A DNA stretch of 64,000 bases from Isosphaera pallida ATCC 43644. Lineage in GTDB: Bacteria > Planctomycetota > Planctomycetia > Isosphaerales > Isosphaeraceae. Location: assembly GCF_000186345.1 (NCBI RefSeq), contig NC_014962.1, forward strand, positions 1,426,001 through 1,490,000. The letters run 5' to 3'. Every line of letters starts with the position of its first letter. Positions within the stretch are counted from its first letter, which is position 1. This document shows, in pieces, positions 26,930 through 35,554 of this stretch. The notes under the pieces were generated by a model that did not search any database, was not told the origin of the DNA, and saw only the letters and a program-made list of their open reading frames with translations. A program made the translations under genes and the position numbers.

Positions 26930-28126
26930 ATGTTGAAGTTGGCGGAGTCTTTCATTTCCACGAGCTCGAACGTGGCGACGCCGATCGCGTGTCCGCGGTT
27001 CGAGGGGGCTTCGAACGATGGCGGGATTGTTGAGAAGCCGGCCGAGGATGAGGATGGGCCATGTTCCCGCGGGGTCGTGGAGACGGCCCCGGCCCAACCG
27101 TCGGGAGGCCAGGGAGGGCGGGTGGCGACATGTCCAACCCCAGGCGAGTCCGTGTGTTCCGTTTTGAAACGTTCGGCGGGCGTCACGACTTGTGACTGCG
27201 TCGCGGCGAATTCGGCGGCCACAGTCTCCTCATCTTCTTTTCGAACGCGTGAGACCTGGCTGATTTTGCTGGGGATGGCGATCCTCGGTTCCACCACCGC
27301 GCCCGCGGCGAAGTTGGCGGTCGCCGAGATTCCGTTGACCGTCCTGCCAGTGATTCGATTCGGCGCTGCTGGATTGCTGCTTTTGGTCTGGTTTTGGCCA
27401 CGCCGCCGCGAACTGATCGCCCTGCTGAGCGAGCGGCCGGGACGCGCTTGGGCAACCGCTGCGTTCTGCGTGCCGATCAACCAAGCCTTCTTTCTCAGTG
27501 GGACCAAGCTGGCTCCCACCTCACATGTCGGTTTCCTCTACGCCACGTGTCCCGCGGTGGTTTTGGTCTTAGCCTGGCTGTTGGGGATGGAGCGACTCAA
27601 ACCGGTGCGGGTCGCAGGCATCTTGGTCACCGTTTTGGGGATGGCGATCATCACGTGGGGCGGTCTCAAGGATGTCTCCTCGGCGGGTCTGGAATCACTC
27701 CTCGTGGGCGATCTCCTTTTGATGGGGGCCGTCGTTTCCTGGGCCGCCTATATGCTTTGCAGTAAGTCGCTCATCGAGTCCCACGGCGCGTTTCCCACCC
27801 TGATTTCGACATTTTTGCTTGGCGCGTTGCTGTGCCTGCCGTTCACACTGGCCGCATCTTGGGACACTCAGATGCTGAGGGCCGTCTCTTGGACCGCCTG
27901 GGCAGGCATGATCCATTTGACGGTGGTGGTGACGGTCGTTGGTCTGGCGTTGCAAAATCTGGCGATTCGTCGGTTGGAGACCAGTCAAGTGGCCGCCGTG
28001 GGCAACCTTGCCCCGATTCTGACGCTGATCTGGGCGGTGTTGCTTTTTGGCGACGCCATCACGCCTCAACTCATCGTGGGCGGAACGGCCACCCTGGTTG
28101 GCGTCTTTCTAGCCAACCGGTCCTGA
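26930..28126 (+). CDS. EamA/DMT family transporter
   Basis: The C-terminal 290 residues have ten hydrophobic helices and the two-repeat EamA pattern of drug/metabolite transporters; segments such as GSTTAPAAKLAV, FLYATCPAVVLVLAWLLGMERL and LETSQVAAVGNLAPILTLIWAVLLFGD are typical. These export metabolites or amino acids across the cytoplasmic membrane; the substrate is not predictable. The first 105 residues of the frame from 26930 do not look like the family and have no hydrophobic segment. GTG codons at 27119 (after GGAGGG) and 27149 are possible true starts. It stands 205 bases upstream of the MlaE-like gene, in the same direction. Confidence 0.8.
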   Translation: MLKLAESFISTSSNVATPIACPRFEGASNDGGIVEKPAEDEDGPCSRGVVETAPAQPSGGQGGRVATCPTPGESVCSVLKRSAGVTTCDCVAANSAATVSSSSFRTRETWLILLGMAILGSTTAPAAKLAVAEIPLTVLPVIRFGAAGLLLLVWFWPRRRELIALLSERPGRAWATAAFCVPINQAFFLSGTKLAPTSHVGFLYATCPAVVLVLAWLLGMERLKPVRVAGILVTVLGMAIITWGGLKDVSSAGLESLLVGDLLLMGAVVSWAAYMLCSKSLIESHGAFPTLISTFLLGALLCLPFTLAASWDTQMLRAVSWTAWAGMIHLTVVVTVVGLALQNLAIRRLETSQVAAVGNLAPILTLIWAVLLFGDAITPQLIVGGTATLVGVFLANRS

Positions 28127-28221
28127 TCCCAACATGGGACCAACTCGACCCGTCTTGACCGATGGGCTGAACTGAGGCAAGACACGGTTTTGACTTTGAT
28201 TTGACCGATCCCCCGCGGTTC

Positions 28222-28239
28222 GCCGCCCATGTCGGCGGC
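28222..28239 (+). terminator. GC-rich hairpin after EamA gene
   Basis: GCCGCC and GGCGGC form a 6-base perfect stem over a 6-base loop 96 bases after the EamA stop. No T tract follows, so its terminator function is weakly supported. Confidence 0.2.
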
Positions 28240-28331
28240 CACCCGCGTTGGGGTCAGGTCGTCGTTCGATTAGAAGGGTCGCGGACCCACACAACCAATC
28301 GATCGCGTGGGGTCGTCGAGAGGGGTGAGCT

Positions 28332-29204
28332 ATGACCACCGCCGGCACCGGGAAACGCTCGAACCCATCCCAACCTCGCCGTTCCCTCCCTAGAAAGGGT
28401 CGTGGCTTCGATCCCCTGCGCCGATCACTTGCAGCCATCGGGCGGGGGACGCTCGCCACCATTAGCTATCTCGGCGCGTTGAAACTGCTGACGCTGGCGA
28501 CGCTCAGGGCAACGATTCGCCCACCTCGGGACGCGCCGCCCCTTCGCCGAGCGGTGAGTGCTCAACTTGCCTGGATGCTGAGCATGGGGTTGCCGCTGAC
28601 AGTGCTGGTTCACGTGTCGTTGGGCGGGTTTTTGGCGATGCAATCCTACTACGGAGCAACCTTCATCCTTGCGACGGGGCCCGTGGTCCTCACTGGATTG
28701 ATTCGCAACCTCTCGCCCGTGATGGCGGGCTTAATTCTGGTCGGGATGGTCGGCACTCGCTGCACCGCCGAACTCGCCCGTCAGGGATTCCGAATCTCAC
28801 CCGCCTACCTGACCGCGGCCCGGTTTTGGGCGGCGGTGATCGCTGGTCCGATTCTCGGATTGGCAGGAACCCTGACTGGTTCACTCGCCGGCGCGGCGGT
28901 GGCTTATCGCTGGTTGGGCGTTTCGGTGCAAGGCTATTTCGAGTTCGGCTGGGAAATGGTTTGGTTTCGCGACGTGGTGGGGTTATTAGTCAAAGGGATG
29001 CTCTTCGGTGGAGCCACCGTGTTGATCGCTGCCCTTGAGGGGTTGCGAATCACCGAGGAGCAACCGCCCCTGGAACGAATCTGTTTTCGCGCCTGCCTGA
29101 TCTCGGTCGTGGCCTTGATTTTCCTCAACACTAGCTGGTTTCTGTTGATCTATCGCGGCGGGGCCCCGTTTGGTCCCACCGTGCTTCCTCCACCCAGTGC
29201 GTAA
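28332..29204 (+). CDS. MlaE-type ABC transporter permease
   Basis: The 290-residue protein has a charged N-terminus of about 30 residues and about five hydrophobic helices with the MlaE family pattern: LSMGLPLTVLVHVSLGGFLAMQ, RNLSPVMAGLILVGMVGTRCTAELA and the C-terminal segment. MlaE forms the permease of the MlaFEDB phospholipid transport system linking the inner and outer membranes. No MlaD, MlaF or MlaC gene is adjacent, so it is either an orphan or pairs with an operon elsewhere. The start follows AGGGGTGAGC. Confidence 0.88.
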   Translation: MTTAGTGKRSNPSQPRRSLPRKGRGFDPLRRSLAAIGRGTLATISYLGALKLLTLATLRATIRPPRDAPPLRRAVSAQLAWMLSMGLPLTVLVHVSLGGFLAMQSYYGATFILATGPVVLTGLIRNLSPVMAGLILVGMVGTRCTAELARQGFRISPAYLTAARFWAAVIAGPILGLAGTLTGSLAGAAVAYRWLGVSVQGYFEFGWEMVWFRDVVGLLVKGMLFGGATVLIAALEGLRITEEQPPLERICFRACLISVVALIFLNTSWFLLIYRGGAPFGPTVLPPPSA

Positions 29205-29348
29205 GTGAGTTCAAGCGCCTCGGCGTGGGTCGCGGATTCGCTGTGCGGCTTTCGACGAAACCGTCTTAGAAAGGTTAGAATCAGCCACGTCCAAGCTCCA
29301 CGATCGAGATTCGACCGACCGATCCCGCTCCGCCACGAGGATGCCTCC

Positions 29349-30518
29349 ATGAGTCCATCGTTGTTGACGATCGAAGGATTTCGCAACCGCCGTCGTCGGG
29401 TCCGTCAAGGGTTGCCCGAGGGCTGCGAGACGGTGGTGGTGGCCGACCCCGCCTCAGTTGCCTATTTGACCGGATTCAGTTCCTCGCCCCTGGTTTTTCA
29501 AGGCTCCGCGTGCCAAGCTGTCGCGGTGATGAGCGGAGACAAGGTGGTGCTGATCGCCGACAATCAAGCGATCAAAGCATTTGGCGACGGTGTGGTGGCC
29601 GACGACGTGGTGACTCCCGTCTTCTACGAGGGCAAGCGCTCAGCCCCCTTGCGTCCTTCGGTCCTGATCAATCCGACCATTGAGGTCATCAAGAGTCTTG
29701 GAGCCCGCAAGCTGGCCGTCGAATGGCATGCCGTGCCGGTTGGAATCCTCGAGGGTTGGCGCGAAGGCTCTCCCCAAGCCGACTCCTCCAACCTCATCGA
29801 CGTCGGACCAGCCCTTCGCGCGGCCCGCAAGTTGAAGGAGGAGGACGAGGTCGCGGTACTCAAGCGCTCGATGGACGCGATCGCCGCTGGGTTTGCCGAG
29901 GCGCGACGCGAACTCAAACCGGGGATGACCGAACAGGACGCCTGTCAACTGATCGTGGGTGCCAGCGAGCGTTTTCTGGGCGAACGGGCCCTTGTCTACG
30001 GCGACTTCGCCTCGAACCCGTCGGGACGTTCGATTCGGCGTGGAGGACCGCCCACCGATCGCGTTCTTCAGGCGGGCGATTGGTTCATCCTTGACTTTTC
30101 CGTGATCGTTCAGGGTTATCGCGGCGATTACGCCAACACCTTTATCATCGACGGTCGGCCCACTGAACGCCAAGCCGCTCTTTATCAAGCCTGCCTCGAC
30201 GCACTGGCAGTAGGCGAATCCCGGATTCGACCCGGAGTTGCGGCCCGCGAGGTCGATCGGGCGATGCGGGCCGTCTTCGAGGAACGCGGGCTAGGTGAGA
30301 ACTTCACGTCGCACAATGGTCACGGGGTGGGATTGGCTCACCTGGAACCCCCGTTCGTCGTGCCGGAAAGCGAGGATGTGTTCGAAGTGGGCGACGTGTT
30401 CACCTTGGAACCCGGTCAGTATCTCGACGGCGTTGCAGCCATGCGCGTCGAACGCAATTACCGCCTCGGCACCTCGGGACTCGAAGTTCTTTCAAGCCAT
30501 GAACTGACCCTGGTGTGA
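29349..30518 (+). CDS. M24 family metallopeptidase (Xaa-Pro peptidase-like)
   Basis: The 389-residue protein has an N-terminal creatinase-like domain (to about residue 150) and a C-terminal pita-bread domain with all five metal ligands visible: LDFSVI (Asp near 248), DYANTF (Asp near 259), HNGHGVGLAH (His), FTLEPGQY (Glu) and RVERNY (Glu). It should hydrolyse X-Pro bonds like PepQ/PepP. The longer frame to 29205 starts with a non-family stretch, and the ATG at 29349 with GAGGAT upstream is preferred. It is close behind the MlaE-like gene in the same direction, but the two are not obviously related in function. Confidence 0.92.
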   Translation: MSPSLLTIEGFRNRRRRVRQGLPEGCETVVVADPASVAYLTGFSSSPLVFQGSACQAVAVMSGDKVVLIADNQAIKAFGDGVVADDVVTPVFYEGKRSAPLRPSVLINPTIEVIKSLGARKLAVEWHAVPVGILEGWREGSPQADSSNLIDVGPALRAARKLKEEDEVAVLKRSMDAIAAGFAEARRELKPGMTEQDACQLIVGASERFLGERALVYGDFASNPSGRSIRRGGPPTDRVLQAGDWFILDFSVIVQGYRGDYANTFIIDGRPTERQAALYQACLDALAVGESRIRPGVAAREVDRAMRAVFEERGLGENFTSHNGHGVGLAHLEPPFVVPESEDVFEVGDVFTLEPGQYLDGVAAMRVERNYRLGTSGLEVLSSHELTLV

Positions 30519-30776
30519 ACTCCTCGAACCTGTGATGAAGTTTGAGGACGCGCTGAGTTTTCCAATCTAAACGCCTTTGAAACCATGATGGATCCCCATG
30601 ACTCGTCGCCGCGCGATCTGCCTCCGCCAAGACCAACGACGCAAGATCACCGCGTTTGGGTCGCCCACGGATTTCATCCCATCGTGAAGGTGTTCCCCTT
30701 CTCCATCCCTTTTCAATCTTGATGTCCGTTTCGTCTGCGGATCCCGGTTCCTTCCCGCTTCGCGGAGATTTCCGGT

Positions 30777-31724
30777 ATGTCCACCTCCGAACCACCGCTT
30801 GATCCCCAACAAACACCATCGGCGTCGTTGAAGTCTCATCAGCCGAACGCTCCCACGGAACGGATCGACTTCGACGACCCGGACTCCATCTTGAAACGCC
30901 AAGCCAGCGATGGGATCGACGAACAGGCCACCGAACCCTTCGCGTTGATCGACCCTGACCTGGTTGAGGAAAACGATGAGTCGGATATCAACCTTCCCGG
31001 TTCGTTCAACGCGACGACCGTGGCTGGCGAAACGCCCGGCGACGATTGGCGAACGATCTCGGAGTCGAATCAGTCGCTGAATCTCGACCTGCAAGCGTCT
31101 TCTGCTGGCACCACCGCCGAAGCGCTCGATCCCTCTGAAAGCGAGGAGGATTTCGAGGAGGACCCTCTGTTCGAGCGTTTGAACATGCTTGAATCGCGGC
31201 TTGAAGAAGCGCGGGTCGAGATTCTTGGACGCTTCGATCAGATGCGTCAGATGTTCGAGCGCGAAGTTCGGGCGGAATCGAACCGAGAGCGGATTGTTGA
31301 TCGTCTCCACGCGGAGTTGCAAGAGTACAAAAACGACCTGCTTCTCAAGATCACCCGCCCCATTTTCATCGACCTCATTCAACTCCACGACGATTTGGGC
31401 AAATTGATCGACATTGAACTCCAACGCATTTCGGAGTCCGAGCCGGTCGATCTCAACGCCGATTGGGTAGGCGCGTCGGATCGGGTGGTTAAGACGTTGC
31501 GTGACGTGATGCAAAGTCTTGAGGATACGTTGTACCGTCAGGGCGTGGAGCCGTTTGTGACAGAAGGGGATCGGTTCGACCCCAAGCGACAACGGGCAGT
31601 CAAGACGGTGCCGACGAATGACCCGGAACGGTCTAAGACGATCGCCACGCGGATTCGTCCGGGGTTTGCCTCGGGCGATCGGATTATTCGCCCCGAGCTC
31701 GTTGCAGTCTACGCCGCCCGTTGA
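30777..31724 (+). CDS. grpE: GrpE-like nucleotide exchange factor
   Basis: The C-terminal 180 residues match GrpE, the nucleotide exchange factor of DnaK. The long helix is visible at about residues 130-215 (ERLNMLESRLEEARVEI to AELQEYKNDLLLKI) and the C-terminal beta domain has GDRFDPKRQRAV and ends with GDRIIRPELVAV. The N-terminal 125 residues are acidic, disordered and longer than in usual GrpE (about 180-200 aa total). No dnaK or dnaJ is adjacent in the window, so this may be a second copy. The start at 30777 is the first ATG with a plausible context. Confidence 0.82.
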   Translation: MSTSEPPLDPQQTPSASLKSHQPNAPTERIDFDDPDSILKRQASDGIDEQATEPFALIDPDLVEENDESDINLPGSFNATTVAGETPGDDWRTISESNQSLNLDLQASSAGTTAEALDPSESEEDFEEDPLFERLNMLESRLEEARVEILGRFDQMRQMFEREVRAESNRERIVDRLHAELQEYKNDLLLKITRPIFIDLIQLHDDLGKLIDIELQRISESEPVDLNADWVGASDRVVKTLRDVMQSLEDTLYRQGVEPFVTEGDRFDPKRQRAVKTVPTNDPERSKTIATRIRPGFASGDRIIRPELVAVYAAR

Positions 31725-31831
31725 GGGAGGGTTCGGCGGGGGACGCTGTGGAGTTGCGACTCAACCGAACACGGTCAAAACGGGCCGTCACGGAACACGC
31801 AAGGCAGGCCAGGTTCGGACGACGTTGCTCG

Positions 31832-32824
31832 TTAGGAATGTTCCGATCCTTGGAGGTGACGGATGCGAAGCCGTTCTTGAAACGAAGCGACAGCCGCCGG
31901 ATCGATCGCGCCGGCATCCCAAACCGAGACATTGACCAAGGAGCAGGCGACGCCGCGTTTGAGGGCATCCAGCGGCTCGGCACCGGCAAGCCAGGCGTCC
32001 ACGATGCCCGCCAGCAGACAGTCGCCCGAGCCAATCGGGTTGATGACCTCCACGGCAAGGGGATCGATTGCCACCTCGTGGCGTCCAACCCGTGCCAGGA
32101 CCGGTCGCGGGCCATCGGTGACTAGCCCCAAGACCACCCCATGACGAGCCCAGCGGGCAAGAAGCTCCCTGACCCGCTGATCGTCGAGTTGGTCGCGGGG
32201 CAGTTCCAAGTGGTCGGCCGCCTCGTCACGGTTGAGTTGGATCACCGTGGGCCAAAAACCCCAGATTTCGCGTAGTGGCGGGCCGTAAGTGTCGAGAAAG
32301 ACCGGCACTCGTCGGGACTTGGCCAACGCGATAAGTTCGGCGTAGAGTCCGTGGGTGGTCGGTCCGGGACTGGAACCGGACAACGTCAGCGCCTCGACAC
32401 CGCCGCGGGCCATTTCCGTTTCGACTTGGCGTGTCAGTTCGGCCGCCTCCTCGGAGGTGATCACCGGGTCGGGGTCGAAAAAGGCGGTAGGGGGAGGAAG
32501 AGGGGTCTTGGGCCGTGTGGCAACCCATTCTGGGGCGACCCGAACCGTAAGGATTTCCCGCGTCTCCGATGCGGTTTGGACAATCAGACCCTCCAAACCG
32601 TCCCGCTCCTTCAAGAGACGCGCGCAACGCGATCCCACTGACCCACCCAGAAAGGTGACGGGACGACAGCGTCTCCCCAGGCGTCGCAAGGCTCTGGCCA
32701 GATTGTTCCCCTTACCGCCGACGACCTCGTGGGTCCGAATCCCGCGCACCCGATCGCCCGGGTTCCAAGGGGGGACTTCCAAGGTCCGATCCAGGCAGGG
32801 GTTGAGGGTGACGCAGAGGATCAT
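31832..32824 (-). CDS. PfkB family sugar kinase (1-phosphofructokinase-like)
   Basis: The 330-residue protein begins MILCVTLNPCLDRTL, the start shared by 1-phosphofructokinase (FruK), tagatose-6-phosphate kinase and related PfkB enzymes. The family motifs are VVGGKGNNLARAL near residue 34 and NPIGSGDCLLAG (anion-hole GAGD variant with Ser) near 260. It should phosphorylate a phospho-sugar at the expense of ATP. The start at 32824 has GGAGAG just upstream; the frame opens 39 codons further but without the family fold. No fructose PTS or tagatose gene is adjacent, so the substrate remains open. It lies between the grpE and hisF genes on the opposite strand. Confidence 0.9.
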   Translation of the reverse strand: MILCVTLNPCLDRTLEVPPWNPGDRVRGIRTHEVVGGKGNNLARALRRLGRRCRPVTFLGGSVGSRCARLLKERDGLEGLIVQTASETREILTVRVAPEWVATRPKTPLPPPTAFFDPDPVITSEEAAELTRQVETEMARGGVEALTLSGSSPGPTTHGLYAELIALAKSRRVPVFLDTYGPPLREIWGFWPTVIQLNRDEAADHLELPRDQLDDQRVRELLARWARHGVVLGLVTDGPRPVLARVGRHEVAIDPLAVEVINPIGSGDCLLAGIVDAWLAGAEPLDALKRGVACSLVNVSVWDAGAIDPAAVASFQERLRIRHLQGSEHS

Positions 32825-33163
32825 CGGGACGTCTCTCCAAGTCCCAAGCCGTTGGGTGGGCCTGGGTGTCCACGGAACAACAAGCTCAGACCAAACCAAA
32901 CCAAGACGAATGACGCATGACGGCGACCGGAGACGATCCAATGAATCAAACGCGGGCGAATCGGTCGGGATCAGACGCGCCCAGCCGATTCGTCATGGAG
33001 CGGCCCTTCGATTATGCCGCGGGTAGCGAATCCCACAAGTCGAACCGCAACCCGGCGCAGCGGCAAAGCGGGGTCTCTGGCGTGGGTCATCGGGGAGCGG
33101 TATGATCCCGGGATCGACCTGAAGGTCCCACCAGGGTTTGTATGAGATCGGATCGTCGCGGCG
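32825..33163. other. Divergent gap
   Basis: The 339 bases separate the sugar kinase and hisF starts, which are divergent, and must hold both promoters. Short frames seen here are shadows. I see no operator-like repeat or riboswitch. Confidence 0.4.
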
Positions 33164-33955
33164 ATGCTCACCAAACGAATCATCCCCTGCCTGGACGTAG
33201 ACGCCGGCCGGGTCGTCAAGGGGACGAACTTCGTCAATCTGCGAGACGCGGGTGATCCGGTCGAGGTGGCCGCGCGATACGACCGCGACGGGGCCGATGA
33301 ACTCGTCTTTCTGGACATCACCGCCAGCCATGAGGCTCGTCCCATTTTGCTCGAGGTGGTGCGGCGCACCGCCGAGGTCTGCTTCATGCCATTGACCGTC
33401 GGCGGCGGCATCCGCACCTTGGAGGAAATCCGAGAGCTGCTCAACGCGGGGGCCGACAAGGTGTCGATCAACTCCGCGGCGGTCCGTGACCCCGACTTCG
33501 TGGCCGCTGCCGCTCGGCGATTCGGCCGCCAGTGCATCGTCGTCAACATCGACCCCAAACGGGTTCAACGCGACGGCCGCGAGGTCTGGGAGGTTCATAT
33601 TCGCGGCGGACGCGAACCCACCGGTCTGGAGGCGGTCGATTGGGCGCGACGAGTGGAACGGTTGGGGGCCGGCGAGATCGTTCTGACCAGCATGGATGCT
33701 GACGGGACCAAAGCCGGGTATGATTTACCCATGACCCAAGCCGTCGCCGAGGCGGTGGAGATTCCCGTCGTGGCCTCCGGCGGCGCAGGTCATCCCGACC
33801 ACCTCTACGATGTTCTCACCCTGGGCGGAGCTTCGGCAGCGTTGGCGGCCAGCATCTTCCACTTCAACGAGTATCCCATCCCCGTGGTCAAGGAGTACCT
33901 GACCCGTCGTGGTTTGCCCGTGCGTCAGGTTGGTTCGGCCCATCCCGTCGTGTGA
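33164..33955 (+). CDS. hisF: Imidazole glycerol phosphate synthase, cyclase subunit HisF
   Basis: The 263-residue protein has the HisF (beta/alpha)8 barrel signature: [17 protein letters not shown] with the catalytic aspartate near residue 11, [23 protein letters not shown] and the second catalytic aspartate in [10 protein letters not shown] near 130. It cyclises the HisA product with ammonia from HisH in histidine synthesis. Length is typical (about 255). No other his gene is next to it in the window, so histidine genes appear scattered, as is common in planctomycetes. Confidence 0.97.
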   Translation: MLTKRIIPCLDVDAGRVVKGTNFVNLRDAGDPVEVAARYDRDGADELVFLDITASHEARPILLEVVRRTAEVCFMPLTVGGGIRTLEEIRELLNAGADKVSINSAAVRDPDFVAAAARRFGRQCIVVNIDPKRVQRDGREVWEVHIRGGREPTGLEAVDWARRVERLGAGEIVLTSMDADGTKAGYDLPMTQAVAEAVEIPVVASGGAGHPDHLYDVLTLGGASAALAASIFHFNEYPIPVVKEYLTRRGLPVRQVGSAHPVV

Positions 33956-34145
33956 CGTTCCAAAGGCAGCGGTTCGACCGTCCCCACCGGGAAGCGAGAC
34001 CCCGCCGACCCCAGTTCATTTCAGGTTCGCCTCTCCCACCACCCAGCGATCCCGACCGTATGAACCAATCCCCACCAGCCAAACCGGCCGAGACCGGACT
34101 GGGGAGTAAGCTCATTCATCGTTTCTCATTCGAGGATGCGTTCCG

Positions 34146-35339
34146 ATGTCTATCGATCCCCTTCAACACCGCCATCACGGTCCCCTGGCCGTGCCCGCCA
34201 AAGCGACGATCGAGCCGGGCCAATCCGAGCCCGAGGCCAACAAATTGTTCCGTTGGGTGATGAAGCACAAAGGGTCCGATCTGCATCTCAAGGTCGGGGT
34301 GCCCCCAGCGATGCGTCTGGCGGGCACCTTGCGGTTCTCCAACTGGCCGGCGCTGACGATCGAGGACATGGAACGGCTGATGCTGCCGCTGCTCTCCAGC
34401 CGTCAGCGGGAAATCCTGGACGACACCGGCGGCGTCGATTTTGCCCACATCATCTTCGACGGCAAGCTGGAGACCCGGTTCCGGGTCAACCTGTTTCGCC
34501 AACGCGGCCGGCTCTCGCTGGTGGCCCGCCGGGTCAACACCGAAATCCCTAACTTCGAGGCGTTAGGGCTGCCGCCGGTGCTGGGCGAGATCGCCTCGCA
34601 CGACCAAGGAATCATCATCCTCGCGGGTGTCACCGGATCAGGCAAATCGACCACCATCGCCTCCATGCTTGATTATATCAACCACCGGGAAGCTTGCAAT
34701 ATTGTCACGATTGAAGACCCCATTGAGTTCACCTTCACCGACGACAAGTCGATCTTTCACCAACGTGAGGTCGGCATCGACGTGATCGACTGGGACACCG
34801 CGCTGAAGCACGCGGTGCGCCAAGACCCTGACATCATCCTGGTGGGTGAAATGAGGGATCGTGACACATTCTCCGCGGCGCTCCATGCGGCAGAGACGGG
34901 TCACCTGGTGTTCGGCACGATCCACGCCTCCAGCGCGCCCTCGACGATCGGTCGGATTCTCGACCTGTTCCCCCGCGATATGCACCCGGCGATGCGTCAA
35001 TCGCTGGAGTTCAACCTCAAGGCGATCATCGCCCAAAAGCTGCTCAAAACCAGTAAGGAATGGGCGGCCAAGACCGGCCAAACCCGAGTGCCCACCTGTG
35101 AGATCATGCGGACTAATCCTATCATCCGCAAGCTGATCCTCAACGAGGAGGACCACAAGCTGGCCGACGCCATCCGCATGGGGAAGGAGGAGGGGATGCA
35201 GGATTTCACTGAAAGCTTGCGCGGACTGGTGGTGGCCGAAAAGATTGACCGCGCCACTGCGTTCGAGGTCGCCCCCAGCGTCGAAGCGTTGAAGATGGCC
35301 CTCAAAGGGATTACCATCAATCAACCCGGCATTCTCTAA
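34146..35339 (+). CDS. pilT: Type IV pilus retraction ATPase PilT
   Basis: The 397-residue protein is PilT-like: N-terminal PAS-like region, GSDLHLKVGVPPAMR near the start, Walker A GVTGSGKST at about 160-168, an Asp box ending in VTIEDPIEF, Walker B DIILVGEMRD near 228 and the His box GHLVFGTIHA. These ATPases retract pili and drive twitching or gliding. It is somewhat longer than E. coli-type PilT, with about 30 extra residues at the N-terminus. The next gene, a PilB/GspE-like ATPase homologue, starts 215 bases downstream, and a PilM/N/O set is at 57-64 kb, so these probably serve one pilus machine. Confidence 0.93.
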   Translation: MSIDPLQHRHHGPLAVPAKATIEPGQSEPEANKLFRWVMKHKGSDLHLKVGVPPAMRLAGTLRFSNWPALTIEDMERLMLPLLSSRQREILDDTGGVDFAHIIFDGKLETRFRVNLFRQRGRLSLVARRVNTEIPNFEALGLPPVLGEIASHDQGIIILAGVTGSGKSTTIASMLDYINHREACNIVTIEDPIEFTFTDDKSIFHQREVGIDVIDWDTALKHAVRQDPDIILVGEMRDRDTFSAALHAAETGHLVFGTIHASSAPSTIGRILDLFPRDMHPAMRQSLEFNLKAIIAQKLLKTSKEWAAKTGQTRVPTCEIMRTNPIIRKLILNEEDHKLADAIRMGKEEGMQDFTESLRGLVVAEKIDRATAFEVAPSVEALKMALKGITINQPGIL

Positions 35340-35554
35340 GCCGGATCCCCAACCCGTCCCCGTCATGCCCGCCGGGTTCAACCCGAGTCGGATCGCTTCG
35401 GCGGGGCCAGTCCCACTTTGCGGGGGGGCGGCCTCGCCGTGGTGCTCATCCGTCGGTTCCGATTGTTTCACGTCTCGGTGGTTGCGAATCGCGCAATTGA
35501 CCGCCTGACCAAGTGACTGAACCCGACCCGACCCGTTGGAGTTTCAAGCGTTCC

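Noticed and set aside
26665-27519. 284-codon minus-strand frame before the EamA gene
   Set aside because: It is antisense to the EamA N-terminus and contains no motif; the EamA helices are clear on the other strand.
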